Below, in pieces: positions 1 to 6,894 of a stretch of DNA of 8,498 nt. Origin of the DNA: Bacillota bacterium (GTDB taxonomy: Bacteria; Bacillota; Clostridia; DSM-8532); assembly GCA_023440865.1 (NCBI GenBank), contig JAEXRM010000156.1:1-8498 (forward strand), in the 5' to 3' direction. Below the pieces are notes generated by a model. The model made no database searches. It was given only the letters and a program-made list of their open reading frames with translations, and had not been told where the DNA came from. The position numbers and the translations under genes were made by a program. Numbering within the stretch: position 1 is the first letter of the stretch; the number at the start of each line of letters is the position of its first letter.

Positions 1-62
1 CAGCCACACCGCACGGCTGAGAGGCGGCCTCCCCTGCATCTGGCTTCAGGTGCCCGCGCACA
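1..62. other. Gene-free left edge with three small hairpins
   Basis: No coding region is visible in these bases, which lie downstream of the beta-CASP gene on the minus strand. Three short inverted repeats follow one another: CAGCC/GGCTG (1-5 with 15-19), GAGG/CCTC (21-24 with 28-31) and CATCTG/CAGGTG (37-42 with 47-52, one G-T pair, 4-nt loop). There is no run of T on either strand, so this is not a typical intrinsic terminator. It could be part of an RNA element cut by the window edge, or chance in GC-rich DNA. Confidence 0.25.
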
Positions 63-1895
63 TCACTTCCGGTTCCAACGCTCGAGGGTGCGGCGCACGT
101 CATGTTCCCACTCGCGCGCGCGGGCAACCGTCCTTTCACGTTCCCGCCGGCTTTCCGCCTGATGGATGCGCTCGCGGAACCGGCCCATGACCTCGAGGAA
201 ATCCGCCTGCAGGGCATCGAGCTGCGGCAGGATGCCCGGCCTTGCCTGGGCGGTCCAACGCTCATGCCGGCGACCGCGGCGCTCCTCGCCCTCGTAGGGG
301 CGCGGGGTTCTGCGCCGGTCTCCCTCCGGACCCGGGTGACCTCCCGGCTTGCCGTGCGCGGGCCGGATGGCGCCGACCATGCCGGGCAGCGCTTCCTGTG
401 CGGCTTCCGGCGCCGCTTCCTCCGGGGGGCTCACCCGTTCGGGCACGTCCGCACCGAACACGATGCTCTCGCCGAAATCCGGCATTTGCGCGGACAGGCC
501 GAACTGCTTGAGCACCGTTGCGGCAAAGGCCTCCATGGAATCAGGCTCGCCATGGACCAGGATGAGCCCCTTGGGCTTGCAGGCCATGGCATCAAGCCAT
601 CCGAGCAGCCCGTCGCGGTCTGCATGGCCGGAAAAGGCCTCGATCGACTCCACCTTGGCGCAAACGGTCACTTCCTCGCCGAACAGGCGCACCTGCTTTT
701 CGCCCTCCACCAGCTCGCGGCCGAGGGTGCCGGGCGCCTGGTAGCCCACGAACAGCACCGTGGACTCCGGCCGCCACAGGTTGTGCTTGAGGTGGTGCCG
801 GATGCGGCCGGCATCGCACATGCCGCTGGAGGCGATGATGATCTTCGGTCGCGTGTCCTCGTTGATGGCCTTGGATTCATCGAGCGATCGCGCCAGCGTC
901 AGATTCGGGAAATCGAGCGGATTGTCCCGGTTCGCGATGTACGCCTGCGCCTCATCGTCAAAGCAATCCTCGTTCGCGCGGAACACCTCCGTTGCGGAAA
1001 CGGCCAGCGGGCTGTCCACGACGACCGGCGTGTTGAGGAACAGCTTCCGGGCCTGCCGGCGGCCGCTGCCGGATGCGCCGGCGGTTGCGCCGTTCTCGAT
1101 GGCGATCTGCCGGTTGATCTCGTACAGGACCTCCTGGGTGCGTCCCACCGCGAAGGAGGGGATGACCACATTGCCCCCGGCGCGGATGGTTTCGTTGACG
1201 ATGGTGACGAACTTGTCCGCCTTGTCGACGGTCCGGTCGTGCAGACGGTCGCCGTATGTCGTTTCCATCACCACCAGATCCGCCCCCTCGATGAAGGTCG
1301 GATCGCGCATCAAAGGAATGCCCGTATTGCCCAGATCACCGGAGAAGACCACCTTGACGGTGTCGCCGTTCTCCTCGACCAGCAGTTCGATGATGGCCGA
1401 CCCCAGGATGTGTCCCGCATCGCGGAAGGTGACGGTGATGCCCGGTGCCGGCGTGAATGGCTGATCGTATCGCTCCTGGCGGAACAGGCGCAGGCTGGCG
1501 GTCGCATCCGCCGACGTGTAGAGCGGCGGCTCCTCGGGCTTGCCGGCACGTGCATTCTTGCGGTTGCGCCAGCCGTGGTCCATTTCCTGGATGTGTCCCG
1601 AATCGGGCAGCATCAGGCCGCAGAGCTCCACCGTCGCCTTCGTGGCATGGATGGGCGCGCGGAAGCCATCCTTCCACAGCTTGGGGATGCGGCCCGAATG
1701 ATCGATGTGCGCATGCGTGAGCAGCATGAAATCGAGATCGCGCAGGCGGAACGGCAGACGCGCGCCATTGGGGTGATCCTCCTTCGCGCTGCCCTGGAAC
1801 ATGCCGCAGTCGATCAAAAAAGCCGCCTGCAGGGTCTCCACCAGATAACAGGAGCCTGTGACGGTCTGCGCCGCCCCCAGAAACGTCAGTCGCAT
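63..1895 (-). CDS. MBL-fold/beta-CASP RNA-processing hydrolase
   Basis: A 610-residue cytoplasmic metallo-beta-lactamase-fold hydrolase of the beta-CASP (RNA-specificity) group, probably an endo- or exoribonuclease. The zinc-site motifs are complete: HAHIDH at 61-66, His162 in GHILGSA, and Asp187 in SGDLG. The beta-CASP motifs follow: A at Glu211 (METTYGD), B at His424 (FSGHAD) and C at His449 (LVHGE). PSFAVGRTQE and SSGMCDAGR, typical of the bacterial group, are also present. A Gly/Ser-rich insert lies near 268-280. From about 505 a Pro/Gly/Arg-rich basic linker leads to a charged, probably helical tail (about 555-610), longer than I expect for the family. The ATG at 1895 is chosen because GGAGG lies 4 nt upstream and the MRLTFLGAAQTVTGS opening is the normal family N-terminus. 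The frame is open further upstream but would run into the neighbouring gene. RNA as substrate is inferred from the family; DNA or another phosphodiester cannot be excluded. Confidence 0.92.
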   Translation of the reverse strand: MRLTFLGAAQTVTGSCYLVETLQAAFLIDCGMFQGSAKEDHPNGARLPFRLRDLDFMLLTHAHIDHSGRIPKLWKDGFRAPIHATKATVELCGLMLPDSGHIQEMDHGWRNRKNARAGKPEEPPLYTSADATASLRLFRQERYDQPFTPAPGITVTFRDAGHILGSAIIELLVEENGDTVKVVFSGDLGNTGIPLMRDPTFIEGADLVVMETTYGDRLHDRTVDKADKFVTIVNETIRAGGNVVIPSFAVGRTQEVLYEINRQIAIENGATAGASGSGRRQARKLFLNTPVVVDSPLAVSATEVFRANEDCFDDEAQAYIANRDNPLDFPNLTLARSLDESKAINEDTRPKIIIASSGMCDAGRIRHHLKHNLWRPESTVLFVGYQAPGTLGRELVEGEKQVRLFGEEVTVCAKVESIEAFSGHADRDGLLGWLDAMACKPKGLILVHGEPDSMEAFAATVLKQFGLSAQMPDFGESIVFGADVPERVSPPEEAAPEAAQEALPGMVGAIRPAHGKPGGHPGPEGDRRRTPRPYEGEERRGRRHERWTAQARPGILPQLDALQADFLEVMGRFRERIHQAESRRERERTVARAREWEHDVRRTLERWNRK

Positions 1896-1968
1896 GACAC
1901 CTCCAACAGCCTCGTCCCAAGGCTCTCCCCGTGTGACCCGGCGCATCCGGCGCGGGCCGCACCCTCCC

Positions 1969-1977
1969 ATTGTATCA
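1969..1977 (-). promoter_or_regulatory. Possible extended -10 promoter of the beta-CASP gene
   Basis: On the minus strand the sequence reads TGATACAAT, an extended -10 (TG-N) with a 5/6 match to TATAAT. It sits 73 nt upstream of the ATG at 1895, with the transcription start expected near 1962. No good -35 hexamer is visible at 16-18 bp, which fits an extended -10 promoter but also makes a chance match possible. It lies in the 143-bp gap after the GGDEF/HD-GYP gene, so the two same-strand genes may be transcribed separately. Confidence 0.4.
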
Positions 1978-1997
1978 TGGATGCGGTCTGGTGCGTC

Positions 1998-2017
1998 GGC
2001 ATGCGGGAAGCATGGCC
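1998..2017 (-). other. Hairpin downstream of the GGDEF/HD-GYP gene
   Basis: CATGC at 2000-2004 pairs with GCATG at 2010-2014 around a 5-nt loop, and GG/CC extends the stem past a bulged G. It begins 21 bp beyond the stop codon of the GGDEF/HD-GYP gene. No T-run follows on the minus strand, so it is not a standard intrinsic terminator, though it could stabilise the mRNA 3' end. An overlapping direct repeat CGGGAAGC occurs at 2004-2011 and 2025-2032. Confidence 0.25.
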
Positions 2018-2038
2018 TAAGCTCCGGGAAGCGGCCTT

Positions 2039-4741
2039 CTATCCGGCAGACGGATCCGCGCTGTCCGCAACGTCCAGCAGCGCGTCGACCACCCGCGGAT
2101 CGAACAGGATGCCCCGGTTGTCGCGCATGTAACCGATCGCCTCGTCCCGTGGCAGCAACCCGGCCCCGTTGCGGACCGTGTCGTAGCATTCGGCGGCGGC
2201 CAGGATGCGTGCCATGAGCGGGATCTCCTCGCCGGCCAATCCCTTGGGATAGCCGGAGCCGTCCCATCGTTCGTGATGGTGCAGGATGGCCTCCGCGAGC
2301 CCGAGCGTCTCATCGGACAGGTTCACGATGCGGTAGCCGACTGCCGCATGCCGCAGCAGCGCGGGCGGCAGCGGCTCCCGCTGGGCTTCCGGCACCCGGA
2401 GCAGATCGTCCTCGAGTGCGATCTTGCCGATGTCATGCAGCCGGCCTGCCTGCGCGACACGCCGGGCCTCGCTCTCCGGCATCCCCAGGGCGCGGGCCGT
2501 TGCGAGCGCGAGCCGCTCGACCGCTGCCGCGTGGCGCCGATCCCATGCGCTGCGCTCGAACAGGGCATGGAGGATGTCCGTCACGACGGTCTCCCCGATG
2601 CGTTTCCTGTCGGTCGCCTTGTTCGCATACATGGCTTCCTCCGCCGCCGCGACCACATCCTCGATGTTGGTGCCGGGTGCGTCCTTCACGGCGATGCCGA
2701 TCGATATGCCGGTACCGAACGCCGCCTCCGTCTGGTGCGCGAAGGTCTCCAGGATGCGGTCGCGGATGTGCCCGGCCTGCGTTCGGCTGGTCTCCGGGAA
2801 CAGTGCGATGAACTCGTCGCCACCGACACGGGCGACCAGATCCCCGTCGCGGCAATGACGCTTGAGGAAACCCGCCGCCTCGCGCAGCAGCGCATCACCC
2901 GCCACATGGCCGAAAATGTCGTTCGTGAGCTTCAATCCATTGACATCGCAGAACAGCACCGCAAGCGGATAGCGTGCTTCGGCGTCGCATCGGCGGAGCA
3001 CGTCCTCGAAATGAAGACGGTTCGCCAGGCCGGTCAGCGCATCATGCTGGCTCAGGTGCAGCACGCGCCGCTCCGTCCGCCGGGTTTCCGTGATGTCGGT
3101 GAAGGAGATGACCACCCCGACGGTCCGCCCGCCATGCCGTTGCGGGAAGGCGCTGTAGGCGACGTCGAACGGTGTGCCGTCCGCGCGCCAGAAGACCTCC
3201 TCCTCGACATGGATGCCCGGCCCGCCCTGCAGCACATGCTGGATCGCGCAATCACGCTCGTGCAGGATCGTTCCGTCCAGGCGGTGGTGGTGCAGCTTCC
3301 AGTGCATGTTCTGACCGAGCAGGTCGTTCTCGGACGCATACTTGAGCAGACGGAGACAGCCGGTGTTGCAGAAGGTGCAGTTCCCCTGGGCATCGATGCC
3401 GTAGATGCCCTCGGCCGTGGAATCGAGAATCAGCCGCAGCTGCTCGCGGCTTCCCTCCAGCGCGGCATTCGTCTCCTCGAGCTGTGCTGTGCGCTCCGCC
3501 ACCTTGTGCTCGAGGCTGTCGATGAAGGTCGCGATCGTATCGGCCATGCGGTTGAAGGCATGGGCCAGCTCCCCGATCTCGTCCTCGCGCACCGCCGTCG
3601 CGCGCTGCCGGTAGTCGCCGTCGATGTATCGCTCCGCGACCCCTGCCAGACCGCGCAGGGGTCGCAGGATGCGGTCGGCCACCAGGAGGGCGGCGGCGAG
3701 GGCGAGCAGTGCGGCCAGCGCGGACCACAGCATCCCGTTCGCAATCAGGGAACGAAGCCCTCCCATCAGGGTGGTCTCGGGGATCGAGGTGAGGATGAGC
3801 CAGTCCAACCCATATCGGGTGAAGGGTTCCAGGGTAACGGTCACCCAGCCCTGATCGGTCCGGAAGCGCTGCGTTTTCCGATCGGACTGGTTGTATGCCG
3901 TCCATGCCTGTGTCAGGGCCGCGTCCACCGAGGCGTCGAGCGGACGGCGTTGTGTGCCGGCGCCTGTATCGATGCGGAGCGGGGCCCCGCCGGAATCGGC
4001 TACCAGCACGCCATTTCGCCGCTCGACCACCATGGCGCGCGTGCCGCCTGGCGGATATGCCTCCGCCAATGCATCCGAGAGATCGGACAGGGTCATGTGC
4101 GCGGCCAGCACCCCGGTGCGGCCCCTCCCGTTCTCCTGGACCGCCGCGACGGCGGATATGGCCAGATCGTCCACCAGGAAGTGCGGATAGACCGGAGAAA
4201 ACACAACCGTTCCGGCCTCAGCCCCCATGCCGGCCTTATACCAGGAGCGCGTTCTGGGATCGAACGGATCGGACAGGAACAGCGGCTCGGCCTGCAACGG
4301 CAGGGGCGTGTCGGGATAGTACGCGGTGCGGCCGCCCGTTTCGGCCGTATTCAGCATGATCTGCCAGGCTCCCTCCGGACTCCGCCGTGCGCCATGGTAT
4401 TCCCCGTTCTCCCGGCCGAGGGCGAAGCTGTAGACCGCCGTCCCCGCCTGCTGGCGCATCATGCTGCCGAAGTACGCGGCCCGCCGCGTTTCATCCCCCA
4501 GATCGAGGATGCCCCGCTCCAGCAGCGGCAGCTGTTCCTTCACCAGCAGGTAGGGCACCTGCATGATCTGGTCCACCGTGTCCGACACGTCGTGGCTCAC
4601 CCATGCGGAGGTGCGGGCAAGCATGTCGCGGACCGTCGCGATCCAGCCGCCGAACGACGCGAAGGAAATCCCGGCCGCCGCGAGCAGCACGGTGGTGACA
4701 TAGGTGGCCATCAGAAGCGTACGGATCGACGTGCGGCGCAT
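2039..4741 (-). CDS. Membrane dCache-HAMP-PAS-GGDEF-HD-GYP cyclic di-GMP protein
   Basis: A 900-residue sensor predicted to synthesise and/or degrade cyclic di-GMP. A membrane segment at about 9-31 and another at about 335-355 enclose an external domain with the dCache-like DPRTRSWY motif (161-168). HAMP follows at about 356-410, a short coiled coil, then PAS at about 432-556. The GGDEF domain has LTGLANR at 569-575, Asp599 as expected metal ligand, GGDEF intact at 640-644, and an RxxD inhibitory site at Arg631-Asp634. The C-terminal HD-GYP domain shows His769-Asp770, His798, HHE at 822-824 and DGSGYP at 827-832. The later conserved Asp (usually D-x-[YF]-D) is Glu851, with the second Asp at 854. 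The ATG at 4741 has AAGGAG 4 nt upstream and gives a positively charged N-terminus before the first membrane helix. The stop is TAG. A diguanylate cyclase activity is well supported; phosphodiesterase activity is likely but less sure. The ligand is unknown. It diverges from glnS; no convincing promoter was found on its side. Confidence 0.94.
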   Translation of the reverse strand: MRRTSIRTLLMATYVTTVLLAAAGISFASFGGWIATVRDMLARTSAWVSHDVSDTVDQIMQVPYLLVKEQLPLLERGILDLGDETRRAAYFGSMMRQQAGTAVYSFALGRENGEYHGARRSPEGAWQIMLNTAETGGRTAYYPDTPLPLQAEPLFLSDPFDPRTRSWYKAGMGAEAGTVVFSPVYPHFLVDDLAISAVAAVQENGRGRTGVLAAHMTLSDLSDALAEAYPPGGTRAMVVERRNGVLVADSGGAPLRIDTGAGTQRRPLDASVDAALTQAWTAYNQSDRKTQRFRTDQGWVTVTLEPFTRYGLDWLILTSIPETTLMGGLRSLIANGMLWSALAALLALAAALLVADRILRPLRGLAGVAERYIDGDYRQRATAVREDEIGELAHAFNRMADTIATFIDSLEHKVAERTAQLEETNAALEGSREQLRLILDSTAEGIYGIDAQGNCTFCNTGCLRLLKYASENDLLGQNMHWKLHHHRLDGTILHERDCAIQHVLQGGPGIHVEEEVFWRADGTPFDVAYSAFPQRHGGRTVGVVISFTDITETRRTERRVLHLSQHDALTGLANRLHFEDVLRRCDAEARYPLAVLFCDVNGLKLTNDIFGHVAGDALLREAAGFLKRHCRDGDLVARVGGDEFIALFPETSRTQAGHIRDRILETFAHQTEAAFGTGISIGIAVKDAPGTNIEDVVAAAEEAMYANKATDRKRIGETVVTDILHALFERSAWDRRHAAAVERLALATARALGMPESEARRVAQAGRLHDIGKIALEDDLLRVPEAQREPLPPALLRHAAVGYRIVNLSDETLGLAEAILHHHERWDGSGYPKGLAGEEIPLMARILAAAECYDTVRNGAGLLPRDEAIGYMRDNRGILFDPRVVDALLDVADSADPSAG

Positions 4742-4865
4742 CGGGCTCCTTCCTGTCCGGACCGGCTGGTGCGGACGCGTGTCCGGGCACGGTCTTTTCC
4801 CATGAATACCACCCAGGGGAACAGGCCTACCAAGGATTCGGGCCCGCCGGCACTTGCGGAAGCGG

Positions 4866-4894
4866 TTGTCACGGCGCCCGCATGGCGCTATAAT
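4866..4894 (+). promoter_or_regulatory. glnS promoter (sigma-70/sigma-A type)
   Basis: TTGTCA at 4866-4871 (5/6 match to TTGACA) is followed after exactly 17 bp by a perfect TATAAT at 4889-4894. The start of transcription is expected near 4901, giving glnS a leader of about 100 nt. No other comparable pair is seen on the plus strand before the gene. Confidence 0.85.
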
Positions 4895-4937
4895 GAATCA
4901 TTCCCCGCCGAAGGAGAAGCGCGGGGACCGCATCGAA

Positions 4938-4970
4938 CGGGCTCCGGCCCGGCAGCCCCCTGAAGGCTGT
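4938..4970 (+). promoter_or_regulatory. Two adjacent hairpins in the glnS leader
   Basis: CGGGC (4938-4942) pairs with GCCCG (4947-4951) around TCCG. Immediately after, CAGCC (4953-4957) pairs with GGCTG (4965-4969), with a flanking G-T pair, around a 7-nt loop. They lie in the predicted leader, ending 17 nt before the ribosome binding site. There is no T-run, no T-box core and no recognised riboswitch consensus, so any regulatory role is speculative. Confidence 0.3.
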
Positions 4971-4987
4971 ACGCGCCGGCAAGCCAT

Positions 4988-4994
4988 GGGAGGA
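4988..4994 (+). promoter_or_regulatory. glnS ribosome binding site, decides the start
   Basis: GGGAGGA is a strong Shine-Dalgarno sequence. In-frame ATGs occur at 4986, 4995 and 5001. The first overlaps this site and the second abuts it with no spacing, while the ATG at 5001 is 6 nt away. The 5001 start also gives an N-terminus (MEEITERRQKNFIEE) of normal GlnRS length. Confidence 0.8.
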
Positions 4995-5000
4995 ATGACC

Positions 5001-6674
5001 ATGGAAGAGATCACGGAACGCCGGCAGAAGAATTTTATCGAGGAAGCCGTGGAGGCCGATCTGGCCAGCGGCAAAATCAACAAGGTCCACACCCGCTTCC
5101 CACCCGAGCCCAACGGCTATCTGCACATCGGCCACACCAAGGCCCTGTGCATCGATTTCGGCACGGCCGAAAAGTACGGAGGCCAGTGCAACCTGCGGTT
5201 CGACGACACGAACCCCGCCAAGGAGGATGTCGAGTTCGTCGACGCCATCATGGAGGACATCCGCTGGCTCGGCTTCGACTGGGAGGACCGCCTCTTCTAT
5301 GGTTCCGACTACTCCGAAAAGATCTACGACTACGCCGTGATGCTCATCAAGAAAGGCGTCGCGTATGTGGACGACCTGTCCGCGGACGAGATCCGCGAAT
5401 ACCGCGGCACGCTCACGCAGCCCGGCCGGGAGAGCCCGTGGCGCAACCGTTCCGTCGGGGAGAACCTCGACCTGTTCGCCCGCATGCGGGCGGGCGAGTT
5501 CGAGCAGGGCCAGAAGATTCTCCGCGCGAAGATCGACATGGCCTCCCCGAACATCAACCTGCGCGACCCGGCCATGTACCGCATCAAGAAGGAGCACCAC
5601 CACCGCCTCGGCGACTCCTGGTGCATCTACCCCATGTACGACTTCGCGCACCCGCTGCAGGATGCCATCGAGGGCGTCACGCACTCGCTGTGCTCGCTGG
5701 AGTACGAGGATCACCGCCCGCTGTACAACTGGGTGCTCGAGCAGTGCGGCATCGAGAACGGACCCGTGCAGTACGAGTTCTCGCGCCTGAACATCAACCA
5801 CACGGTCATGAGCAAGCGCAAGCTGCGCGAGCTGGTGGAGAAGGAATACGTCCACGGCTGGGACGATCCCCGCCTGCCCACGCTGTGCGGCCTGCGCCGC
5901 CGCGGGTTCCCGCCGGAGGCCGTCCGCGACTTCATCGACCGCATCGGCGTCTCGAAAACCAACAGCGTGGTCGACTGGGGGCTGCTGGAGCACTGCGTGC
6001 GAGAAAACCTCAACAAGACCGCGATGCGCGTCATGACGGTCGTCGATCCGGTGAAGCTGGTCATCGACAACTATCCGGAAGGCCAGGAGGAGTGCTTCGA
6101 GCTCGAGAACAATCCGGAAATGCCGGAGGCCGGTACCCGCAAGGTGCCGTTCTCAAAGGAGCTGTGGATCGAGCGCGAGGACTTCATGCCCGAGCCGCCG
6201 CCGAAGTACTTCCGCCTCAAGCCCGACGGCGAGGTGCGGCTCAAGAGCGCGTACTTCGTCAAGTGCGTCTCCTGGGAGACCGATGCCGACGGGAAGGTCA
6301 CCGTGATCCACGCCACCTACGACCCGGCCTCCCGCGGCGGCGAATCGCCCGACGGCCGCAAGGTCAAGGGCACGATCCACTGGGTGAGCGCCGCGCATGC
6401 CGCGGAGGCCGAGGTGCGTCTCTATGACATGCTCTTCACGGTCGAATCGCCGGAAGAGGGCGACTACAAGGCCAACCTGAATCCCGACTCGCTGGTCGTC
6501 ATGGGCAATGCCAAGTGCGAGCCGTACCTGGCGGATGCGAAGCAGGGCGACCGGTTCCAGTTCCTGCGCATGGGCTACTTCTGCGTGGATCCGGACCGGA
6601 ATGCCGACGGGAAGCTCGTGTTCAACCGCACGGTGGGGCTGAAGGACTCCTGGGCGAAAATCGCCGGGAAGTGA
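5001..6674 (+). CDS. glnS: Glutaminyl-tRNA synthetase (GlnRS)
   Basis: A 557-residue class I aminoacyl-tRNA synthetase that charges tRNA-Gln with glutamine using ATP in the cytoplasm. The N-terminus reads NFIEEAVEADLASGK then HTRFPPEPNGYLHIGH, with the HIGH motif at 42-45. FDDTNPAKED, the GTLTQPGRESPWRNRS block and PMYDFAHPLQDAIEG are typical of GlnRS rather than GluRS. The second class I signature is VMSKRK at 269-274. The C-terminal half carries the beta-barrel anticodon-binding region and ends at the usual length (E. coli GlnRS is about 554 residues). No YqeY or other appended domain is present. The start at 5001 is set by GGGAGGA at 4988. The gene has its own promoter at 4866-4894 and ends in a strong terminator. 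Its last codons and TGA stop lie inside a 20-bp tandem repeat array. Presence of GlnRS means this organism can make Gln-tRNA directly; whether it also has GatCAB cannot be seen here. Confidence 0.98.
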   Translation: MEEITERRQKNFIEEAVEADLASGKINKVHTRFPPEPNGYLHIGHTKALCIDFGTAEKYGGQCNLRFDDTNPAKEDVEFVDAIMEDIRWLGFDWEDRLFYGSDYSEKIYDYAVMLIKKGVAYVDDLSADEIREYRGTLTQPGRESPWRNRSVGENLDLFARMRAGEFEQGQKILRAKIDMASPNINLRDPAMYRIKKEHHHRLGDSWCIYPMYDFAHPLQDAIEGVTHSLCSLEYEDHRPLYNWVLEQCGIENGPVQYEFSRLNINHTVMSKRKLRELVEKEYVHGWDDPRLPTLCGLRRRGFPPEAVRDFIDRIGVSKTNSVVDWGLLEHCVRENLNKTAMRVMTVVDPVKLVIDNYPEGQEECFELENNPEMPEAGTRKVPFSKELWIEREDFMPEPPPKYFRLKPDGEVRLKSAYFVKCVSWETDADGKVTVIHATYDPASRGGESPDGRKVKGTIHWVSAAHAAEAEVRLYDMLFTVESPEEGDYKANLNPDSLVVMGNAKCEPYLADAKQGDRFQFLRMGYFCVDPDRNADGKLVFNRTVGLKDSWAKIAGK

Positions 6675-6790
6675 GTGTCATCGCCTGCAAGCGCGTGTCA
6701 TCGCCAGGAAGTGAGTGTCATCACCGGCAAGCGCGTGACACCACCGGGAAGTGAGTGTCACCACCGGGAAGTGAGTGTCATCACCGAACA
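6661..6790 (+). repeat. Six and a half 20-bp tandem repeats at the glnS 3' end
   Basis: Units start at 6671, 6691, 6711, 6731, 6751 and 6771, preceded by a half unit at 6661-6670. The consensus is GTGAGTGTCATCACCGGGAA. By eye the units match it at 17, 16, 19, 16, 19 and 17 of 20 positions, and the half unit at 9 of 10. The half unit and the first bases of unit 1 encode the last residues and the TGA stop of GlnRS; the rest is 3' untranslated. Units 2 and 4 begin GCGC instead of GTGA, and the units before them (1 and 3) end GCAA, giving a 40-bp higher-order period. Most units can form a weak 3-4 bp stem between their first four bases and bases 11-14. There are no spacers, so this is not CRISPR. 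The frame differs from unit to unit, so a coding role is unlikely. Confidence 0.95.
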
Positions 6791-6792
6791 GG

Positions 6793-6832
6793 AAAGGGGC
6801 GGTTACCCGCATTGCAGGTGCCGCCCCTTTTT
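6793..6832 (+). terminator. Rho-independent terminator of glnS
   Basis: GGGGCGG (6796-6802) pairs perfectly with CCGCCCC (6821-6827), and flanking AAA/TTT extends the stem to 10 bp. The T-tract TTTTT runs over 6828-6832. The 18-nt loop can fold further through ACC/GGT. It lies 119 bp past the glnS stop, directly after the repeat array. On the minus strand the same stem is followed by only three T, so it could act weakly for the convergent pirin gene. Confidence 0.88.
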
Positions 6833-6879
6833 CATGCCCTTCGGACTCCCGGCCTGCGCCGTCAAGCAAGGAACCGAAT

Positions 6880-6894
6880 GGCATGTCCCATGCC
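6880..6894 (-). other. Hairpin downstream of the pirin gene
   Basis: GGCATG (6880-6885) and CATGCC (6889-6894) form a perfect 6-bp stem with a 3-nt loop, starting 28 bp past the pirin stop codon. The minus-strand sequence after it is only mildly T-rich (ATTCGGTTCCTTGC), so at best it is a weak terminator or an mRNA 3'-end structure. Confidence 0.3.

Noticed and set aside
17..52. TPP riboswitch, suggested by GGCTGAGAGG and CATCTGG
   Set aside because: The downstream core (CCTGATCTGG followed by GCCAGCG and AGGGA) does not align, the region folds into a different hairpin, and no plus-strand gene follows.
102..2132. Long plus-strand open frame (676 codons) opposite the beta-CASP gene
   Set aside because: It is antisense to a gene with full catalytic motifs, has no recognisable domain and no ribosome binding site. 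Long antisense frames are expected in GC-rich coding DNA.
4920..4935. T-box core, suggested by GGGGACCGC in the glnS leader
   Set aside because: The required TGGNACCGCG is not present, the leader is too short, and there is no terminator hairpin with a T-run.
2273..4963. Plus-strand open frame of 896 codons opposite the GGDEF/HD-GYP gene
   Set aside because: It is a composition shadow of the minus-strand gene, with no domain or start signal, and it runs into the glnS leader.
4869..5993. Minus-strand open frame of 374 codons opposite glnS
   Set aside because: It is antisense to an unmistakable GlnRS and shows no family motif.
6671..6790. CRISPR array
   Set aside because: The repeats are directly adjacent with no unique spacers and vary in sequence; no cas gene is nearby.
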